Source: Elmis aenea (Eukaryota; Arthropoda; Insecta; Coleoptera; Elmidae). From it: DNA of 64,000 bases. The notes beneath the pieces were generated by a model. The model had not been told where the DNA came from and did not search any database. It saw only the letters and a program-made list of their open reading frames with translations. Numbering within the stretch: the stretch's first letter is position 1; each line of letters begins with the position of its first letter. The translations under genes were made by a program, and so were the position numbers. The stretch covers positions 1 through 64,000 of the forward strand of contig CANTFG010000111.1 of NCBI GenBank assembly GCA_947652605.1, written 5' to 3'. Shown here piece by piece: positions 10,570 to 24,000 of the stretch.

Positions 10570-11927
10570 TTCAAAAAATTAAAAATTTTGAAAATTTTGA
10601 AATTTTTTTCGAAAACGGCTCGTTACATTTTGTTCAAATTTTAGCATGTTATAGAGTTTAATTTTCTTAGTATAATGCCGTTTGTTTCAACTAGTTTGAA
10701 ATTTAATTTACAAAGTTATTCAAAAAAGTAAAAATTTTGAAAATTTTGAATTTTTTTCTCGAAAACGGCTCATACGATTTTGTTCAAATTTTAGTATGTT
10801 ATAGAGTTTTATTTTCTTAGTATAATGCCGTTTGTTTCAACTAGTTTGAAATTTAATTTACAAAGTTATTCAAAAAATTAAAAATTTTGAAATTTTTTTT
10901 CGAAAACGGCTCGTTACATTTTGTTCAAATTTTAGCATATTATAGAGTTTAAATTTCTTAGTATAATGCCGTTTGTTTCAACTAGTTTGAAATTTAATTT
11001 ACAAAGTTATTCAAAAAAGTAAAAATTTTGAAAATTTTGAATTTTTTTCTCGAAAACGGCTCATACGATTTTGTTCAAATTTTAGTATGTTATAGAGTTT
11101 TATTTTCTTAGTATAATGCCGTTTGTTTCAACTAGTTTGAAATTTAATTTACAAAGTTATTCAAAAAAGTAAAAATTTTGAAAATTTTGAATTTTTTTCT
11201 CGAAAACGGCTCATACGATTTTGTTCAAATTTTAGTATGTTATAGAGTTTTATTTTCTTAGTATAATGCCGTTTGTTTCAACTAGTTTGAAATTTAATTT
11301 ACAAAGTTATTCAAAAAATTAAAAATTTTGAAAATTTTGAAATTTTTTTTCGAAAACGGCTTGTTACATTTTGTTCAAATTTTAGCATGTTATAGAGTTT
11401 AATTTTCTTAGTATAATGCCGTTTGTTTCAACTAGTTTGAAATTTAATTTACAAAGTTATTCAAAAAAGTAAAAATTTTGAAAATTTTGAATTTTTTTCT
11501 CGAAAACGGCTCATACGATTTTGTTCAAATTTTAGTATGTTATAGAGTTTTATTTTCTTAGTATAATGCCGTTTGTTTCAACTAGCTTGAAATTTAATTT
11601 ACAAAGTTATTCAAAAAATTAAAAATTTTGAAAATTTTGAATTTTTTTCTCGAAAACGGCTCATACGATTTTGTTCAAATTTTAGTATGTTATAGAGTTT
11701 TATTTTCTTAGTAAAATGCCGTTTGTTTCAACTAGTTTGAAATTTAATTTACAAAGTTATTCAAAAAATTAAAAATTTTGAAAATTTTGAAATTTTTTTT
11801 CGAAAACGGCTCGTTACATTTTGTTCAAATTTTAGCATGTTATAGAGTTTAATTTTCTTAGTATAATGCCGTTTGTTTCAACTAGTTTGAAATTTAATTT
11901 ACAAAGTTATTCAAAAAATTAAAAATT
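10570..11927 (+). repeat. Block copied at 19.65-21.01 kb (offset 9,080 bp)
   Basis: GCATATTA with GTTTAAATTTC is at 10,936 and 20,016, GGCTTGTTAC is at 11,361 and 20,441 and GTTAAAT is at 11,961 and 21,041. All are exactly 9,080 bp apart. The block ends with two adjacent B monomers (about 11,810 and 11,961), as does its partner. The CTAGCTTG change at 11,583 is absent from the 20-kb copy but shared with 60,531. Confidence 0.85.
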
Positions 11928-13705
11928 TTGAAAATTTTGAAATTTTTTTCGAAAACGGCTCGTTAAATTTTGTTCAAATTTTAGCATGTTATAGAGTTTA
12001 ATTTTCTTAGTATAATGCCGTTTGTTTCAACTAGTTTGAAATTTAATTTACAAAGTTATTCAAAAAAGTAAAAATTTTGAAAATTTTGAATTTTTTTCTC
12101 GAAAACGGCTCATACGATTTTGTTCAAATTTTAGTATGTTATAGAATTTTATTTTCTTAGTATAATGCCGTTTGTTTCAACTAGTTTGAAATTTAATTTA
12201 CAAAGTTATTATAAAATTAAAAATTTTGAAATTTTTTTTCGAAAACGGCTCGTTACATTTTGTTCAAATTTTAGCATGTTATAGAGTTTAATTTTCTTAG
12301 TATAATGCCGTTTGTTTCAACTAGTTTGAAATTTAATTTACAAAGTTATTCAAAAAAGTAAAAATTTTGAAAATTTTGAATTTTTTTCACGAAAACGGCT
12401 CATACGATTTTGTTCAAATTTTAGTATGTTATAGAGTTTTATTTTCTTAGTATAATGCCGTTTGTTTCAACTAGTTTGAAATTTAATTTACAAAGTTATT
12501 CAAAAAAGTAAAAATTTTGAAAATTTTGAATTTTTTTCTCGAAAACGGCTCATACGATTTTGTTCAAATTTTAGTATGTTATAGAGTTTTATTTTCTTAG
12601 TATAATGCCGTTTGTTTCAACTAGTTTGAAATTTAATTTACAAAGTTATTCAAAAAAGTAAAAATTTTGAAATTTTTGAATTTTTTTCTCGAAAACGGCT
12701 CATACGATTTTGTTCAAATTTTAGTATGTTATAGAGTTTTATTTTCTTAGTAAAATGCCGTTTGTTTCAACTAGTTTGAAATTTAATTTACAAAGTTATT
12801 CAAAAAATTAAAAATTTTGAAAATTTTGAAATTTTTTTCGAAAACGGCTCGTTAAATTTTGTTCAAATTTTAGCATGTTATAGAGTTTAATTTTCTTAGT
12901 ATAATGCCGTTTGTTTCAACTAGTTTGAAATTTAATTTACAAAGTTATTCAAAAAAGTAAAAATTTTGAAAATTTTGAATTTTTTTCTCGAAAACGGCTC
13001 ATACGATTTTGTTCAAATTTTAGTATGTTATAGAATTTTATTTTCTTAGTATAATGCCGTTTGTTTCAACTAGTTTGAAATTTAATTTACAAAGTTATTA
13101 TAAAATTAAAAATTTTGAAATTTTTTTTCGAAAACGGCTCGTTACATTTTGTTCAAATTTTAGCATGTTATAGAGTTTAATTTTCTTAGTATAATGCCGT
13201 TTGTTTCAACTAGTTTGAAATTTAATTTACAAAGTTATTCAAAAAAGTAAAAATTTTGAAAATTTTGAATTTTTTTCACGAAAACGGCTCATACGATTTT
13301 GTTCAAATTTTAGTATGTTATAGAGTTTTATTTTCTTAGTATAATGCCGTTTGTTTCAACTAGTTTGAAATTTAATTTACAAAGTTATTCAAAAAAGTAA
13401 AAATTTTGAAAATTTTGAATTTTTTTCTCGAAAACGGCTCATACGATTTTGTTCAAATTTTAGTATGTTATAGAGTTTTATTTTCTTAGTATAATGCCGT
13501 TTGTTTCAACTAGTTTGAAATTTAATTTACAAAGTTATTCAAAAAAGTAAAAATTTTGAAATTTTTGAATTTTTTTCTCGAAAACGGCTCATACGATTTT
13601 GTTCAAATTTTAGTATGTTATAGAGTTTTATTTTCTTAGTAAAATGCCGTTTGTTTCAACTAGTTTGAAATTTAATTTACAAAGTTATTCAAAAAATTTA
13701 AAATT
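11928..13705 (+). repeat. 6-mer higher-order repeat, 889 bp, two tandem copies
   Basis: Units are 11,928-12,816 and 12,817-13,705. The order is B(GTTAAAT), A(TTATAAAATTA end), short B, A(CACGAAAAC), A, A'. GTTAAAT is at 11,961 and 12,850, the TTATAAAATTA signature at 12,211 and 13,100 and the CACG change at 12,388 and 13,277, all 889 bp apart. This 6-mer equals the first six monomers of the 1,339-bp 9-mer found later. Confidence 0.92.
12077..12225 (+). repeat. Type A variant with TAGAATTTTA and TTATAAAATTA end
   Basis: This A monomer has GAATTTTATTTTC in place of GAGTTTTATTTTC, and its end reads TTATTATAAAATTA in place of TTATTCAAAAAATTA. The two changes travel together. I found the end signature at 12,211, 13,100, 21,291, 22,630, 23,969, 25,308, 28,148, 34,437, 35,776, 37,115, 38,454, 47,134, 48,473, 49,812, 51,151, 56,991, 58,630, 60,270 and 61,159. 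The spacings are 889, 1,339, 1,639/1,640 and 2,840 bp, so it is the best single label for the higher-order repeats. Confidence 0.93.
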
Positions 13706-14650
13706 TTGAAAATTTTGAATTTTTTTTTCGAAAACGGCTTGTTACATTTTGTTCAAATTTTAGCATGTTATAGAGTTTAATTTTCTTAGTATAATGCCGT
13801 TTGTTTCAACTAGTTTGAAATTTAATTTACAAAGTTATTCAAAAAAGTAAAAATTTTGAAAATTTTGAATTTTTTTCTCGAAAACGGCTCATACGATTTT
13901 GTTCAAATTTTAGTATGTTATAGAGTTTTATTTTCTTAGTATAATGCCGTTTGTTTCAACTAGTTTGAAATTTAATTTACAAAGTTATTCAAAAAAGTAA
14001 AAATTTTGAAAATTTTGATTTTTTTTCTCGAAAACGGCTCATACGATTTTGTTCAAATTTTAGTATGTTATAGAGTTTTATTTTCTTAGTATAATGCCGT
14101 TTGTTTCAACTAGTTTGAAATTTAATTTACAAAGTTATTCAAAAAATTAAAAATTTTGAAAATTTTGAAATTTTTTTCGAAAACGGCTCGTTACATTTTG
14201 TTCAAATTTTAGCATGTTATAGAGTTTAATTTTCTTAGTATAATGCCGTTTGTTTCAACTAGTTTGAAATTTAATTTACAAAGTTATTCAAAAAAGTAAA
14301 AATTTTGAAAATTTTGAATTTTTTTCTCGAAAACGGCTCATACGATTTTGTTCAAATTTTAGTATGTTATAGAGTTTTATTTTCTTAGTATAATGCCGTT
14401 TGTTTCAACTAGTTTGAAATTTAATTTACAAAGTTATTCAAAAAATTAAAAATTTTGAAAATTTTGAATTTTTTTCTCGAAAACGGCTCATACGATTTTG
14501 TTCAAATTTTAGTATGTTATAGAGTTTTATTTTCTTAGTAAAATGCCGTTTGTTTCAACTAGTTTGAAATTTAATTTACAAAGTTATTCAAAAAATTAAA
14601 AATTTTGAAAATTTTGAAATTTTTTTTTGAAAACGGCTCGTTACATTTTG
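13706..14650 (+). repeat. Transitional satellite segment after the 889-bp units
   Basis: The order is Bt, A, A(GATTTTTTTT), B, A, A', B. The B near 14,629 has TTTTTTTTGAAAAC, having lost the C of the TCGA word. Each label recurs 48,059 bp downstream: GATTTT at 62,076 and TTTTGAAAAC at 62,688. Nothing other than satellite is present. Confidence 0.85.
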
Positions 14651-17180
14651 TTCAAATTTTAGCATGTTATAGAGTTTAATTTTCTTAGTATAATGCCGTT
14701 TGTTTCAACTAGTTTGAAATTTAATTTACAAAGTTATTCAAAAAAGTAAAAATTTTGAAAATTTTGAATTTTTTTCTCGAAATCGGCTTATACGATTTTG
14801 TTCAAATTTTAGTATGTTATAGAGTTTTATTTTCTTAGTATAATGCCGTTTGTTTCAACTGGTTTGAAATTTAATTTACAAAGTTATTCAAAAAATTAAA
14901 AATTTTGAAAATTTTGAAATTTTTTTTCGAAAACGGCTCGTTACATTTTGTTCAAATTTTAGCATGTTATAGAGTTTAATTTTCTTAGTATAATGCCGTT
15001 TGTTTCAACTAGTTTGAAATTTAATTTACAAAGTTATTCAAAAAAGTAAAAATTTTGAAAATTTTGAATTTTTTTCTCGAAAACGGCTCATACGATTTTG
15101 TTCAAATTTTAGTATGTTATAGAGTTTTATTTTCTTAGTATAATGCCGTTTGTTTCAACTAGTTTGAAATTTAATTTACAAAGTTATTCAAAAAATTAAA
15201 AATTTTGAAATTTTTTTTCGAAAACGGCTCGTTACATTTTGTTCAAATTTTAGCATATTATAGAGTTTAAATTTCTTAGTATAATGCCGTTTGTTTCAAC
15301 TAGTTTGAAATTTAATTTACAAAGTTATTCAAAAAAGTAAAAATTTTGAAAATTTTGAATTTTTTTCTCGAAAACGGCTTATACGATTTTGTTCAAATTT
15401 TAGTATGTTATAGAGTTTTATTTTCTTAGTATAATGCCGTTTGTTTCAACTAGTTTGAAATTTAATTTACAAAGTTATTCAAAAAATTAAAAATTTTGAA
15501 ATTTTTTTTCGAAAACGGCTCGTTACATTTTGTTCAAATTTTAGCATATTATAGAGTTTAAATTTCTTAGTATAATGCCGTTTGTTTCAACTAGTTTGAA
15601 ATTTAATTTACAAAGTTATTCAAAAAAGTAAAAATTTTGAAAATTTTGAATTTTTTTCTCGAAAACGGCTCATACGATTTTGTTCAAATTTTAGTATGTT
15701 ATAGAGTTTTATTTTCTTAGTATAATGCCGTTTGTTTCAACTAGTTTGAAATTTAATTTACAAAGTTATTCAAAAAAGTAAAAATTTTGAAAATTTTGAA
15801 TTTTTTTCTCGAAAACGGCTCATACGATTTTGTTCAAATTTTAGTATGTTATAGAGTTTTATTTTCTTAGTATAATGCCGTTTGTTTCAACTAGTTTGAA
15901 ATTTAATTTACAAAGTTATTCAAAAAATTAAAAATTTTGAAAATTTTGAAATTTTTTTTCGAAAACGGCTTGTTACATTTTGTTCAAATTTTAGCATGTT
16001 ATAGAGTTTAATTTTCTTAGTATAATGCCGTTTGTTTCAACTAGTTTGAAATTTAATTTACAAAGTTATTCAAAAAAGTAAAAATTTTGAAAATTTTGAA
16101 TTTTTTTCTCGAAAACGGCTCATACGATTTTGTTCAAATTTTAGTATGTTATAGAGTTTTATTTTCTTAGTATAATGCCGTTTGTTTCAACTAGTTTGAA
16201 ATTTAATTTACAAAGTTATTCAAAAAATTAAAAATTTTGAAAATTTTGAATTTTTTTCTCGAAAACGGCTCATACGATTTTGTTCAAATTTTAGTATGTT
16301 ATAGAGTTTTATTTTCTTAGTAAAATGCCGTTTGTTTCAACTAGTTTGAAATTTAATTTACAAAGTTATTCAAAAAATTAAAAATTTTGAAAATTTTGAA
16401 ATTTTTTTTCGAAAACGGCTCGTTACATTTTGTTCAAATTTTAGCATGTTATAGAGTTTAATTTTCTTAGTATAATGCCGTTTGTTTCAACTAGTTTGAA
16501 ATTTAATTTACAAAGTTATTCAAAAAAGTAAAAATTTTGAAAATTTTGAATTTTTTTCTCGAAATCGGCTCATACGATTTTGTTCAAATTTTAGTATGTT
16601 ATAGAGTTTTATTTTCTTAGTATAATGCCGTTTGTTTCAACTGGTTTGAAATTTAATTTACAAAGTTATTCAAAAAATTAAAAATTTTGAAAATTTTGAA
16701 ATTTTTTTTCGAAAACGGCTCGTTACATTTTGTTCAAATTTTAGCATGTTATAGAGTTTAATTTTCTTAGTATAATGCCGTTTGTTTCAACTAGTTTGAA
16801 ATTTAATTTACAAAGTTATTCAAAAAAGTAAAAATTTTGAAAATTTTGAATTTTTTTCTCGAAAACGGCTCATACGATTTTGTTCAAATTTTAGTATGTT
16901 ATAGAGTTTTATTTTCTTAGTATAATGCCGTTTGTTTCAACTAGTTTGAAATTTAATTTACAAAGTTATTCAAAAAAGTAAAAATTTTGAAAATTTTGAA
17001 TTTTTTTCTCGAAAACGGCTCATACGATTTTGTTCAAATTTTAGTATGTTATAGAGTTTTATTTTCTTAGTATAATGCCGTTTGTTTCAACTAGTTTGAA
17101 ATTTAATTTACAAAGTTATTCAAAAAATTAAAAATTTTGAAAATTTTGAAATTTTTTTCGAAAACGGCTCGTTACATTTT
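14650..17180 (+). repeat. 17-mer unit of 2,531 bp, first copy
   Basis: Labels shared with the next unit at +2,531 bp are CGAAATCGGCTTA at 14,782/17,313, GCATATTA at 15,254/17,785 and 15,545/18,076, GGCTTGTTAC at about 15,970/18,501 and CGAAATCGGCTCA at 16,564/19,095. The unit contains a pair of GCATATTA-bearing short B monomers 291 bp apart. About 17 monomers make up the unit. Confidence 0.87.
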
Positions 17181-19711
17181 GTTCAAATTTTAGCATGTTA
17201 TAGAGTTTAATTTTCTTAGTATAATGCCGTTTGTTTCAACTAGTTTGAAATTTAATTTACAAAGTTATTCAAAAAAGTAAAAATTTTGAAAATTTTGAAT
17301 TTTTTTCTCGAAATCGGCTTATACGATTTTGTTCAAATTTTAGTATGTTATAGAGTTTTATTTTCTTAGTATAATGCCGTTTGTTTCAACTGGTTTGAAA
17401 TTTAATTTACAAAGTTATTCAAAAAATTAAAAATTTTGAAAATTTTGAAATTTTTTTTCGAAAACGGCTCGTTACATTTTGTTCAAATTTTAGCATGTTA
17501 TAGAGTTTAATTTTCTTAGTATAATGCCGTTTGTTTCAACTAGTTTGAAATTTAATTTACAAAGTTATTCAAAAAAGTAAAAATTTTGAAAATTTTGAAT
17601 TTTTTTCTCGAAAACGGCTCATACGATTTTGTTCAAATTTTAGTATGTTATAGAGTTTTATTTTCTTAGTATAATGCCGTTTGTTTCAACTAGTTTGAAA
17701 TTTAATTTACAAAGTAATTCAAAAAATTAAAAATTTTGAAATTTTTTTTCGAAAACGGCTCGTTACATTTTGTTCAAATTTTAGCATATTATAGAGTTTA
17801 AATTTCTTAGTATAATGCCGTTTGTTTCAACTAGTTTGAAATTTAATTTACAAAGTTATTCAAAAAAGTAAAAATTTTGAAAATTTTGAATTTTTTTCTC
17901 GAAAACGGCTTATACGATTTTGTTCAAATTTTAGTATGTTATAGAGTTTTATTTTCTTAGTATAATGCCGTTTGTTTCAACTAGTTTGAAATTTAATTTA
18001 CAAAGTTATTCAAAAAATTAAAAATTTTGAAATTTTTTTTCGAAAACGGCTCGTTACATTTTGTTCAAATTTTAGCATATTATAGAGTTTAAATTTCTTA
18101 GTATAATGCCGTTTGTTTCAACTAGTTTGAAATTTAATTTACAAAGTTATTCAAAAAAGTAAAAATTTTGAAAATTTTGAATTTTTTTCTCGAAAACGGC
18201 TCATACGATTTTGTTCAAATTTTAGTATGTTATAGAGTTTTATTTTCTTAGTATAATGCCGTTTGTTTCAACTAGTTTGAAATTTAATTTACAAAGTTAT
18301 TCAAAAAAGTAAAAATTTTGAAAATTTTGAATTTTTTTCTCGAAAACGGCTCATACGATTTTGTTCAAATTTTAGTATGTTATAGAGTTTTATTTTCTTA
18401 GTATAATGCCGTTTGTTTCAACTAGTTTGAAATTTAATTTACAAAGTTATTCAAAAAATTAAAAATTTTGAAAATTTTGAAATTTTTTTTCGAAAACGGC
18501 TTGTTACATTTTGTTCAAATTTTAGCATGTTATAGAGTTTAATTTTCTTAGTATAATGCCGTTTGTTTCAACTAGTTTGAAATTTAATTTACAAAGTTAT
18601 TCAAAAAAGTAAAAATTTTGAAAATTTTGAATTTTTTTCTCGAAAACGGCTCATACGATTTTGTTCAAATTTTAGTATGTTATAGAGTTTTATTTTCTTA
18701 GTATAATGCCGTTTGTTTCAACTAGTTTGAAATTTAATTTACAAAGTTATTCAAAAAATTAAAAATTTTGAAAATTTTGAATTTTTTTCTCGAAAACGGC
18801 TCATACGATTTTGTTCAAATTTTAGTATGTTATAGAGTTTTATTTTCTTAGTAAAATGCCGTTTGTTTCAACTAGTTTGAAATTTAATTTACAAAGTTAT
18901 TCAAAAAATTAAAAATTTTGAAAATTTTGAAATTTTTTTTCGAAAACGGCTCGTTACATTTTGTTCAAATTTTAGCATGTTATAGAGTTTAATTTTCTTA
19001 GTATAATGCCGTTTGTTTCAACTAGTTTGAAATTTAATTTACAAAGTTATTCAAAAAAGTAAAAATTTTGAAAATTTTGAATTTTTTTCTCGAAATCGGC
19101 TCATACGATTTTGTTCAAATTTTAGTATGTTATAGAGTTTTATTTTCTTAGTATAATGCCGTTTGTTTCAACTGGTTTGAAATTTAATTTACAAAGTTAT
19201 TCAAAAAATTAAAAATTTTGAAAATTTTGAAATTTTTTTTCGAAAACGGCTCGTTACATTTTGTTCAAATTTTAGCATGTTATAGAGTTTAATTTTCTTA
19301 GTATAATGCCGTTTGTTTCAACTAGTTTGAAATTTAATTTACAAAGTTATTCAAAAAAGTAAAAATTTTGAAAATTTTGAATTTTTTTCTCGAAAACGGC
19401 TCATACGATTTTGTTCAAATTTTAGTATGTTATAGAGTTTTATTTTCTTAGTATAATGCCGTTTGTTTCAACTAGTTTGAAATTTAATTTACAAAGTTAT
19501 TCAAAAAAGTAAAAATTTTGAAAATTTTGAATTTTTTTCTCGAAAACGGCTCATACGATTTTGTTCAAATTTTAGTATGTTATAGAGTTTTATTTTCTTA
19601 GTATAATGCCGTTTGTTTCAACTAGTTTGAAATTTAATTTACAAAGTTATTCAAAAAATTAAAAATTTTGAAAATTTTGAAATTTTTTTCGAAAACGGCT
19701 CGTTACATTTT
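17181..19711 (+). repeat. 17-mer unit of 2,531 bp, second copy
   Basis: This is the second copy of the 14.65-kb unit, with all five labels kept at a constant 2,531-bp offset up to 19,095. A private T-to-A change (AAAGTAATT) lies at 17,716. Beyond 19.4 kb the expected second CGAAATCGG monomer is absent, so the copy passes into the shortened form around there; the end is approximate. Confidence 0.82.
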
Positions 19712-21007
19712 GTTCAAATTTTAGCATGTTATAGAGTTTAATTTTCTTAGTATAATGCCGTTTGTTTCAACTAGTTTGAAATTTAATTTACAAAGTTATT
19801 CAAAAAAGTAAAAATTTTGAAAATTTTGAATTTTTTTCTCGAAAACGGCTCATACGATTTTGTTCAAATTTTAGTATGTTATAGAGTTTTATTTTCTTAG
19901 TATAATGCCGTTTGTTTCAACTAGTTTGAAATTTAATTTACAAAGTTATTCAAAAAATTAAAAATTTTGAAATTTTTTTTCGAAAACGGCTCGTTACATT
20001 TTGTTCAAATTTTAGCATATTATAGAGTTTAAATTTCTTAGTATAATGCCGTTTGTTTCAACTAGTTTGAAATTTAATTTACAAAGTTATTCAAAAAAGT
20101 AAAAATTTTGAAAATTTTGAATTTTTTTCTCGAAAACGGCTCATACGATTTTGTTCAAATTTTAGTATGTTATAGAGTTTTATTTTCTTAGTATAATGCC
20201 GTTTGTTTCAACTAGTTTGAAATTTAATTTACAAAGTTATTCAAAAAAGTAAAAATTTTGAAAATTTTGAATTTTTTTCTCGAAAACGGCTCATACGATT
20301 TTGTTCAAATTTTAGTATGTTATAGAGTTTTATTTTCTTAGTATAATGCCGTTTGTTTCAACTAGTTTGAAATTTAATTTACAAAGTTATTCAAAAAATT
20401 AAAAATTTTGAAAATTTTGAAATTTTTTTTCGAAAACGGCTTGTTACATTTTGTTCAAATTTTAGCATGTTATAGAGTTTAATTTTCTTAGTATAATGCC
20501 GTTTGTTTCAACTAGTTTGAAATTTAATTTACAAAGTTATTCAAAAAAGTAAAAATTTTGAAAATTTTGAATTTTTTTCTCGAAAACGGCTCATACGATT
20601 TTGTTCAAATTTTAGTATGTTATAGAGTTTTATTTTCTTAGTATAATGCCGTTTGTTTCAACTAGTTTGAAATTTAATTTACAAAGTTATTCAAAAAATT
20701 AAAAATTTTGAAAATTTTGAATTTTTTTCTCGAAAACGGCTCATACGATTTTGTTCAAATTTTAGTATGTTATAGAGTTTTATTTTCTTAGTAAAATGCC
20801 GTTTGTTTCAACTAGTTTGAAATTTAATTTACAAAGTTATTCAAAAAATTAAAAATTTTGAAAATTTTGAAATTTTTTTTCGAAAACGGCTCGTTACATT
20901 TTGTTCAAATTTTAGCATGTTATAGAGTTTAATTTTCTTAGTATAATGCCGTTTGTTTCAACTAGTTTGAAATTTAATTTACAAAGTTATTCAAAAAATT
21001 AAAAATT
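19095..21007 (+). repeat. Shortened 1,940-bp form of the 2,531-bp unit
   Basis: From GCATATTA at 18,076 to the next at 20,016 is 1,940 bp, and GGCTTGTTAC at 18,501 and 20,441 agrees. The 591-bp difference from 2,531 equals four monomers (three of ~150 and one of 141 bp). Only one GCATATTA monomer remains here, where the full unit has two. The segment ends with A' and B just before the first superblock. Confidence 0.82.
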
Positions 21008-24000
21008 TTGAAAATTTTGAAATTTTTTTCGAAAACGGCTCGTTAAATTTTGTTCAAATTTTAGCATGTTATAGAGTTTAATTTTCTTAGTATAATGCCG
21101 TTTGTTTCAACTAGTTTGAAATTTAATTTACAAAGTTATTCAAAAAAGTAAAAATTTTGAAAATTTTGAATTTTTTTCTCGAAAACGGCTCATACGATTT
21201 TGTTCAAATTTTAGTATGTTATAGAATTTTATTTTCTTAGTATAATGCCGTTTGTTTCAACTAGTTTGAAATTTAATTTACAAAGTTATTATAAAATTAA
21301 AAATTTTGAAATTTTTTTTCGAAAACGGCTCGTTACATTTTGTTCAAATTTTAGCATGTTATAGAGTTTAATTTTTTTAGTATAATGCCGTTTGTTTCAA
21401 CTAGTTTGAAATTTAATTTACAAAGTTATTCAAAAAAGTAAAAATTTTGAAAATTTTGAATTTTTTTCTCGAAAACGGCTTATACGATTTTGTTCAAATT
21501 TTAGTATGTTATAGAGTTTTATTTTCTTAGTATAATGCCGTTTGTTTCAACTAGTTTGAAATTTAATTTACAAAGTTATTCAAAAAAGTAAAAATTTTGA
21601 AAATTTTGAATTTTTTTCTCGAAAACGGCTCATACGATTTTGTTCAAATTTTAGTATGTTATAGAGTTTTATTTTCTTAGTATAATGCCGTTTGTTTCAA
21701 CTAGTTTGAAATTTAATTTACAAAGTTATTCAAAAAAGTAAAATTTTTGAAATTTTTGAATTTTTTTCTCGAAAACGGCTCATACGATTTTGTTCAAATT
21801 TTAGTATGTTATAGAGTTTTATTTTCTTAGTAAAATGCCGTTTGTTTCAACTAGTTTGAAATTTAATTTACAAAGTTATTCAAAAAATTTAAAATTTTGA
21901 AAATTTTGAATTTTTTTTTCGAAAACGGCTTGTTACATTTTGTTCAAATTTTAGCATGTTATAGAGTTTAATTTTCTTAGTATAATGCCGTTTGTTTCAA
22001 CTAGTTTGAAATTTAATTTACAAAGTTATTCAAAAAAGTAAAAATTTTGAAAATTTTGAATTTTTTTCTCGAAAACGGCTCATACGATTTTGTTCAAATT
22101 TTAGTATGTTATAGAGTTTTATTTTCTTAGTATAATGCCGTTTGTTTCAACTAGTTTGAAATTTAATTTACAAAGTTATTCAAAAAAGTAAAAATTTTGA
22201 AAATTTTGAATTTTTTTCTCGAAAACGGCTCATACGATTTTGTTCAAATTTTAGTATGTTATAGAGTTTTATTTTCTTAGTATAATGCCGTTTGTTTCAA
22301 CTAGTTTGAAATTTAATTTACAAAGTTATTCAAAAAATTAAAAATTTTGAAAATTTTGAAATTTTTTTCGAAAACGGCTCGTTACATTTTGTTCAAATTT
22401 TAGCATGTTATAGAGTTTAATTTTCTTAGTATAATGCCGTTTGTTTCAACTAGTTTGAAATTTAATTTACAAAGTTATTCAAAAAAGTAAAAATTTTGAA
22501 AATTTTGAATTTTTTTCTCGAAAACGGCTCATACGATTTTGTTCAAATTTTAGTATGTTATAGAATTTTATTTTCTTAGTATAATGCCGTTTGTTTCAAC
22601 TAGTTTGAAATTTAATTTACAAAGTTATTATAAAATTAAAAATTTTGAAATTTTTTTTCGAAAACGGCTCGTTACATTTTGTTCAAATTTTAGCATGTTA
22701 TAGAGTTTAATTTTCTTAGTATAATGCCGTTTGTTTCAACTAGTTTGAAATTTAATTTACAAAGTTATTCAAAAAAGTAAAAATTTTGAAAATTTTGAAT
22801 TTTTTTCTCGAAAACGGCTCATACGATTTTGTTCAAATTTTAGTATGTTATAGAGTTTTATTTTCTTAGTATAATGCCGTTTGTTTCAACTAGTTTGAAA
22901 TTTAATTTACAAAGTTATTCAAAAAAGTAAAAATTTTGAAAATTTTGAATTTTTTTCTCGAAAACGGCTCATACGATTTTGTTCAAATTTTAGTATGTTA
23001 TAGAGTTTTATTTTCTTAGTATAATGCCGTTTGTTTCAACTAGTTTGAAATTTAATTTACAAAGTTATTCAAAAAAGTAAAAATTTTGAAAATTTTGAAT
23101 TTTTTTCTCGAAAACGGCTCATACGATTTTGTTCAAATTTTAGTATGTTATAGAGTTTTATTTTCTTAGTAAAATGCCGTTTGTTTCAACTAGTTTGAAA
23201 TTTAATTTACAAAGTTATTCAAAAAATTTAAAATTTTGAAAATTTTGAATTTTTTTTTCGAAAACGGCTTGTTACATTTTGTTCAAATTTTAGCATGTTA
23301 TAGAGTTTAATTTTCTTAGTATAATGCCGTTTGTTTCAACTAGTTTGAAATTTAATTTACAAAGTTATTCAAAAAAGTAAAAATTTTGAAAATTTTGAAT
23401 TTTTTTCTCGAAAACGGCTCATACGATTTTGTTCAAATTTTAGTATGTTATAGAGTTTTATTTTTTTAGTATAATGCCGTTTGTTTCAACTAGTTTGAAA
23501 TTTAATTTACAAAGTTATTCAAAAAAGTAAAAATTTTGAAAATTTTGAATTTTTTTCTCGAAAACGGCTCATACGATTTTGTTCAAATTTTAGTATGTTA
23601 TAGAGTTTTATTTTCTTAGTATAATGCCGTTTGTTTCAACTAGTTTGAAATTTAATTTACAAAGTTATTCAAAAAATTAAAAATTTTGAAAATTTTGAAA
23701 TTTTTTTCGAAAACGGCTCGTTAAATTTTGTTCAAATTTTAGCATGTTATAGAGTTTAATTTTCTTAGTATAATGCCGTTTGTTTCAACTAGTTTGAAAT
23801 TTAATTTACAAAGTTATTCAAAAAAGTAAAAATTTTGAAAATTTTGAATTTTTTTCTCGAAAACGGCTCATACGATTTTGTTCAAATTTTAGTATTTTAT
23901 AGAATTTTATTTTCTTAGTATAATGCCGTTTGTTTCAACTAGTTTGAAATTTAATTTACAAAGTTATTATAAAATTAAAAATTTTGAAATTTTTTTTCGA